Assembly: GCA_001781625.1 (NCBI GenBank)
Contig: MFLS01000011.1
Span: 1 to 8,391, forward strand
Source: Candidatus Kaiserbacteria bacterium RIFCSPHIGHO2_12_FULL_56_13
GTDB taxonomy: Bacteria > Patescibacteriota > Minisyncoccia > Phycocordibacterales > Phycocordibacteraceae
DNA: 8,391 nt
Reading direction: 5' to 3'
Below, one piece after another: positions 5,382 through 8,391 of this stretch. The notes under the pieces were generated by a model. That model saw only the letters and a list, made by a program, of their open reading frames with translations, was not told where the DNA came from and made no database searches. Numbering within the stretch: the stretch's first letter is position 1; every line of letters begins with the position of its first letter. A program made the position numbers and the translations under genes.

Positions 5382-5789
5382 TCAAAACCGCAGGTACATG
5401 CCGGCGAGGAGCGCGCGCTCCTGCCCGCCGTAGATGTCTGTTTTTGTGGTGAACTGCACATCCCCGCTCCCGACCTTGCGCACGAAGCGCATCGTCGTGC
5501 GAATGACTCGCATCTCGCTATGGAGGAGCGAATCTTGAAAGCCGTTCTTGATCGGCGTCCCGAAAAGCCGCTCGCCGTACTCCGGGTCGTAAATAACAAC
5601 CGGCCCTCCTGCTTGAATAGTCCACATGACGACGGGCTGTTCTTTCGTCGAACCGGGTTCGTAACGCAGAATGCGAGGGGCATTCGGTGCGTACCGAAGA
5701 GTCAAGCTGACATTGATGGGCCCTTGGGCGTGCGCGACAGAGGGCGCGCACACGAAAAGGGCGAAAACGGTGCAAAGAACTTTGCGCAT
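5382..5789 (-). CDS. Small secreted protein of unknown function
   Basis: A 135-aa preprotein. Residues 1-21 form a classical Sec signal peptide: MRK, a hydrophobic core, then cleavage AHA|Q. There is no lipobox, so the mature protein of about 114 aa should be released or surface-held. The mature part is rich in alternating hydrophobic residues (VSLTLRY, PVVIYDPEYG, MRVIRTTMRFV), suggesting beta structure, and ends in YLRF. I recognise no family. A strong Shine-Dalgarno AGGAGG lies 6 nt before ATG 5789, which fixes the start. It converges on mreB and diverges from the HolB-like gene. Confidence 0.75.
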   Translation of the reverse strand: MRKVLCTVFALFVCAPSVAHAQGPINVSLTLRYAPNAPRILRYEPGSTKEQPVVMWTIQAGGPVVIYDPEYGERLFGTPIKNGFQDSLLHSEMRVIRTTMRFVRKVGSGDVQFTTKTDIYGGQERALLAGMYLRF

Positions 5790-5824
5790 GGTCTCCTCCT
5801 CTTTGCGCGCTCTTGTTCTTTGTA

Positions 5825-5830
5825 TACGAT
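5825..5830 (+). promoter_or_regulatory. Candidate -10 for the HolB-like gene
   Basis: TACGAT (4 of 6) ends exactly 6 nt before ATG 5837, and no SD is present. On the other strand the overlapping TATACA (5826-5821) could be the -10 of the secreted-protein gene, so the two divergent promoters would share bases. Confidence 0.35.
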
Positions 5831-5836
5831 AGCAGT

Positions 5837-6532
5837 ATGAGGCACCACGCGTATGTCGTCGTCGGGGACAGCGAAGCGGGAGTCAAGGCCGCGCTCGCGC
5901 ATATTGAGCGCGAGCTTGGGTTAAAAGCGGCGAGAAACCCGGATGTCATTGTATTTCGCTACGGCCTCTTGCCGGTCGAAGAGGCGCGCAGGATCATATC
6001 GATCGCACACCAAGGGGCAATCGGCGGTGAACACAAGGCAGTCGTCATTGTTGCGTCGAGGATCTACCACGAGGCACAGAACGCTTTCCTTAAACTTTTT
6101 GAAGAACCGCCGCGTAGTACGACACTGTATCTTATCGTACCGCAGATAGGACAGCTCCTTTCGACCTTGCGTTCACGGGTCGCCGTGCTTGAGGAGAGCA
6201 AAAAACAGGTTGCTCTCCCCGAACTCGCGACCGATTTTTTGCGTGCAACCCGCGAAAAGCGGAGTGCGATCATAAAAAAACTTACGAGCGGTACCGATGA
6301 AGAAGAGCGGCGCGAGAATCGCGACGAGGCCTTAGCGCTCGTGAGCGGCATCGAACAGGCGGTTTATAGTGCCTGGGAGGGAGAGCCAAAGCTCGCCGCG
6401 CTTCTCTCTGATATCATCGTGCTCCGGAGCCACCTCTATGACCGCTCGGCGCCCCTCAAGATGATCTTGGAGCACCTCGCCATCGTGACACCGCAGGGCC
6501 TGCTTGCCGGTAGGCATGGGCTTGCAAAATAA
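5837..6532 (+). CDS. DNA polymerase III delta'-like clamp-loader protein
   Basis: A 231-aa protein resembling the AAA+ core of clamp-loader subunits (delta'/HolB or gamma/DnaX). The best signature is AQNAFLKLFEEPP (80-92), the hallmark 'AxNALLKxLEEPP' of the family. It is followed by TTLYLIVPQ and by STLRSRV (109-115), the position of the SRC arginine-finger motif with Val for Cys. The nucleotide site looks degenerate: VVVGDSEAGVK (7-17) is in the P-loop place but does not fit GxxxxGK[ST]. No zinc-binding cysteine cluster is present. It is clearly shorter than E. coli HolB (334 aa). A non-hydrolysing delta' role is the likeliest reading. ATG 5837 begins directly with the conserved strand; there is no SD. 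Confidence 0.75.
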   Translation: MRHHAYVVVGDSEAGVKAALAHIERELGLKAARNPDVIVFRYGLLPVEEARRIISIAHQGAIGGEHKAVVIVASRIYHEAQNAFLKLFEEPPRSTTLYLIVPQIGQLLSTLRSRVAVLEESKKQVALPELATDFLRATREKRSAIIKKLTSGTDEEERRENRDEALALVSGIEQAVYSAWEGEPKLAALLSDIIVLRSHLYDRSAPLKMILEHLAIVTPQGLLAGRHGLAK

Positions 6533-6550
6533 ATTCAGGCGTGATATAAT
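6522..6550 (+). promoter_or_regulatory. Strong promoter of the lipoprotein gene
   Basis: TTGCAA (6522-6527; 4 of 6) and a perfect TATAAT (6545-6550) are 17 bp apart, and the -10 is extended by TGA at 6542-6544. Predicted start is near 6557, giving a leader of about 27 nt. This is the best promoter match in the window. Confidence 0.75.
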
Positions 6551-6583
6551 GCAAAGCAGGAAGAATCTTTGAAGGAGTGTGAA

Positions 6584-7183
6584 ATGGGCACAAAAGTTCA
6601 GGTTTTCGGGTGGCTGATGCTTTGCATTGGCGCCCTCTTCTTGCAGGGATGCGCTGGCGTATATGACCCCTTTGATCCCTATGAGGGCGTCCCCATCGGC
6701 GCGTACCACTTTGGCAATCAGCCGTTCACCCAAGCGTCACTCACGGCGCAGGATCAAGCGGAAGCGGGATGCTACCGCTGGGCCGATGAAACGAATCCGA
6801 GCGATGCTCGGATGATGACTGCCTTTGCCGCCAACGGCTTTGTCGGCGGGGGCTTGGGCGGCGCAAGCGGCAACGCCGCGGCCTCAGGTATCCTCGGGGT
6901 GACCATCACGGGGACGAATGTCGCGGCCGCGGGCGCCTCGTACGCGCTTGCTGCGGGATTCGTCAATGCCGGGAGCGGCCATATCTACCACGCCGTCTTG
7001 ATTCACAGCGATGTTCGCTGGTGCAAGATGGCCGCCGCCGCCGGGTGGCACTTCATCGCGCCAAGCGATGTGGAACGCCTTCGCCGCGGCGAAGTGGAGG
7101 AGATCGCCGTCGCGCCAGTGCCTCTCGAGGTACTCCGGCGCGCGTCGATTACGAGTGTGGCCCCGACAACTCCCGCGCCGTAA
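6584..7183 (+). CDS. Glycine-zipper-like lipoprotein of unknown function
   Basis: A 199-aa preprolipoprotein. The lipobox LQGC ends at Cys23 after a hydrophobic segment (8-20), so it should be exported, acylated and membrane-anchored. Residues 24-70 are polar and aromatic. Residues 84-130 are rich in Gly and Ala with GxxxG spacing (GFVGGGLGGASG, then GASYALAAGF), like the glycine-zipper segments of small envelope proteins; this part may insert in membrane. Cys63 and Cys147 could form a disulfide. The tail is Pro/Thr-rich. I do not recognise a specific family. ATG 6584 has Shine-Dalgarno AAGGAG 6 nt upstream. The strong promoter suggests high expression, and a terminator closes the unit. Confidence 0.8.
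   Translation: MGTKVQVFGWLMLCIGALFLQGCAGVYDPFDPYEGVPIGAYHFGNQPFTQASLTAQDQAEAGCYRWADETNPSDARMMTAFAANGFVGGGLGGASGNAAASGILGVTITGTNVAAAGASYALAAGFVNAGSGHIYHAVLIHSDVRWCKMAAAAGWHFIAPSDVERLRRGEVEEIAVAPVPLEVLRRASITSVAPTTPAP
6795..6813. repeat. 8-bp perfect hairpin inside the lipoprotein gene
   Basis: ATCCGAGC and GCTCGGAT are exact reverse complements around GAT. It encodes residues 71-77, at the border between the polar part and the glycine-rich part. Confidence 0.5.
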
Positions 7184-7196
7184 GGCGCGAAAGACG

Positions 7197-7232
7197 CCGG
7201 GCCGAGTCTTTCAAGACTCGGCCCGGTTTTTT
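7197..7232 (+). terminator. Intrinsic terminator between lipoprotein gene and frr
   Basis: CCGGGCCGAGTCTT (7197-7210) pairs fully with 7213-7226, up to 14 bp with a few central bases forming the loop in practice, followed by TTTTTTG. It ends the lipoprotein transcript 14 nt after its stop codon and abuts the frr promoter. Confidence 0.9.
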
Positions 7233-7240
7233 GTTACAAT
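7232..7240 (+). promoter_or_regulatory. Extended -10 promoter for leaderless frr-rseP
   Basis: TGT followed by TACAAT (5 of 6) ends 6 nt before GTG 7247, and there is no SD. Its first bases are the end of the preceding terminator's U-tract. The layout is nearly identical to that in front of def. Confidence 0.6.
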
Positions 7241-7246
7241 ACGGAC

Positions 7247-7798
7247 GTGGCATATGACTTCTCAAAACTGAAAGCTAAGACCAAAGAGGGCGAGGAGTGG
7301 CTTAGAAAAGAACTCGCCGGTATCCGCACCGGCCGCGCAACGCCCGCGCTCCTCGATAGCGTGAAGCCCGAGGCCTATGGCGCCCGCACGCCACTTGCGC
7401 AAGTCGCCTCGGTTTCGGTCGAAGACGCACGGACCTTGCGCGTCATCCCATGGGACAAGTCGCTTATCAAGACGGTAGAGAAGGGGATTGTCGAGGCCGA
7501 TCTTGGGGTTGGCACTTCGGTTGATGAAATGGGGATCCGCGTCAGTTTTCCCGAACTCACGAGCGAGCGGCGCACGCAACTTACGAAGCTCGCGGGAGAG
7601 AAGATGGAGCATGCTAAAGTGACTTTACGTTCGCATCGCACCGATGCGATTCACGAGATAGAAGCGATGGAGGAGGGGGGCGGCGTAGGCAAAGACGAGG
7701 TGATACGCTTGAAGCACGAGGTGCAAAAACTCATTGACGCCGGGAGTGATGCGCTCGAAGCGCTTGCCAAGAAAAAAGAGCAAGAAATCGCCTCATGA
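7247..7798 (+). CDS. frr: Ribosome recycling factor
   Basis: Splits post-termination ribosomes together with EF-G. 183 aa, next to the usual 185. The long helical domain I is built from residues 1-30 and about 105-183, with LAGIRTGRATPALLDSV (23-39) as the family signature. Domain II covers about 31-104 and includes VSVEDARTLRVIPWDKSLI. Arg128 and Arg131 in LRSHRTDA correspond to the conserved ribosome-contacting arginines (E. coli Arg132 region). GTG 7247 is chosen because VAYDFSKLK aligns with the family start and lies 6 nt after the -10 element. The stop overlaps the rseP start as ATGA. Confidence 0.96.
   Translation: MAYDFSKLKAKTKEGEEWLRKELAGIRTGRATPALLDSVKPEAYGARTPLAQVASVSVEDARTLRVIPWDKSLIKTVEKGIVEADLGVGTSVDEMGIRVSFPELTSERRTQLTKLAGEKMEHAKVTLRSHRTDAIHEIEAMEEGGGVGKDEVIRLKHEVQKLIDAGSDALEALAKKKEQEIAS
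7631..7649. repeat. 8-bp perfect hairpin inside frr
   Basis: TCGCATCG and CGATGCGA are exact reverse complements around CAC. Unlike the other coding hairpins it lies in a conserved stretch (residues 129-135, including Arg131). Confidence 0.45.
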
Positions 7799-8391
7799 CG
7801 GTGGTAGTTTTTCTCGTCGTTCTCGTCGTCTTGATTGTCGTGCATGAATTCGGGCATTTTGTCGCCGCGAAGTGGGCAAAGATGCGCGTCGAGGAGTTCG
7901 GGCTCGGCTACCCGCCGCGACTTTTTGGTATCCAATGGGGGGAGACCGTGTATTCAATAAACGCCTTGCCGTTTGGCGGGTTCGTGAAGATTTGTGGAGA
8001 GAATCTCAATAAAGAGAGCATTGCTGATCCGCGCGCCTTCACCGCGCGCCCCAAGTGGCAGCAGGCGGTGGTCTTGGTTGCGGGCATCGCGATGAATCTC
8101 CTCCTCGCATGGCTCCTCATCTCTATTGTCCTTATGACACCGCGCTGGGTCAGCGACCACGAGTTTATCGGCGCGCAACCTTTGGTACCAGCGCTTATCG
8201 AGGGGGCGGGAACGACGATTCAGCTTACGGGTGCGATCGCGGGGGGCCTCGCGCACTTTTTTGCGCATGTCTTCACTTTTTCAGCGGATCTCTCGCAGGT
8301 AACAGGGCCCGTAGGTATCGCAGGCGCCGTCGGCACGGCCTCTACTCTCGGGTGGCAGAATCTCCTTTCGCTCGTAGCGCTCATTTCTATC
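7795..8391 (+). CDS. rseP: Site-2 (M50/RseP-type) membrane metalloprotease, PDZ-less, 3' end missing
   Basis: Intramembrane zinc protease of the RseP/site-2 family, which cleaves membrane-embedded regulators or leftover signal peptides. 199 codons are visible before the window edge. The first membrane segment (3-16) leads into HEFGH (17-21) with both His ligands and the catalytic Glu. LPFGGFVKICGE is the family's membrane-associated beta-hairpin region. ARPKWQQAVVLVAGIAMN begins the second membrane segment. QVTGPVGIAG is the conserved motif normally found after the PDZ domain. Here only about 55-60 residues separate the second segment from GPVGI, so the usual PDZ domain of 80-100 residues is absent. 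The third metal ligand (LDG motif) should lie beyond the edge. The start overlaps the frr stop (ATGA), so it is co-translated with frr. Confidence 0.9.
   Translation, partial: MTVVVFLVVLVVLIVVHEFGHFVAAKWAKMRVEEFGLGYPPRLFGIQWGETVYSINALPFGGFVKICGENLNKESIADPRAFTARPKWQQAVVLVAGIAMNLLLAWLLISIVLMTPRWVSDHEFIGAQPLVPALIEGAGTTIQLTGAIAGGLAHFFAHVFTFSADLSQVTGPVGIAGAVGTASTLGWQNLLSLVALISI

Overview
The window is a dense bacterial chromosome segment, GC-rich (roughly mid-50s % by eye). It is mostly core genes: initiator-tRNA formylation and deformylation (fmt, def), ribosome recycling (frr), cell wall and shape (murA, mreB), a clamp-loader-like protein and an RseP-type membrane protease. Several proteins are compact: Fmt with a short C-terminal domain, a 231-aa delta'-like protein and an M50 protease without a PDZ domain. 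Intergenic gaps are tiny and two gene junctions overlap as ATGA. With a conserved small protein of unknown function behind murA, this suggests a streamlined genome, most likely Patescibacteria/CPR of Parcubacteria type. That placement is inference. TGA is used as a stop (murA, mreB, frr), so this is not a lineage that recodes TGA.

Layout. 1-171: non-coding, with an 18-bp palindrome and a 10-bp hairpin. 172-636 (+): PEBP/YbhB-like protein. 645-1157 (+): a self-contained unit with promoter, structured leader, a small 'CDYS' protein that seems to start at ATA, and a terminator. 2538-1158 (-): def-fmt operon. 2550-2712: gap with a terminator and possibly a small RNA. 4301-2713 (-): murA plus a 94-aa protein. 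4327-5337 (+): mreB, 25 bp from the murA start and divergent from it. 5341-5377: terminator shared by mreB and a convergent secreted protein (5789-5382, -). 5837-6532 (+): DnaX/HolB-like protein. 6584-7183 (+): lipoprotein. 7247 to the end (+): frr-rseP, rseP cut by the window edge.

Expression signals fall into two classes. Three genes (the PEBP-like gene, def and frr) have a TGn-extended -10-like hexamer ending exactly 6 nt before the start codon. The HolB-like gene has a hexamer at the same distance, and murA and mreB have one 7-8 nt away. These six look like leaderless mRNAs. The CDYS gene, the secreted protein and the lipoprotein instead have a Shine-Dalgarno sequence. At def and frr the -10 element lies directly against the U-tract of an intrinsic terminator, so terminator, promoter and GTG start form one compact module.

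The other main observations are: an apparent ATA start behind alternative leader hairpins; a Def insertion that coincides with two tandem inverted repeats; compact 8-bp/3-nt hairpins more frequent than chance; and a PDZ-less RseP homologue. No CRISPR array, insertion sequence, rRNA or tRNA was seen.
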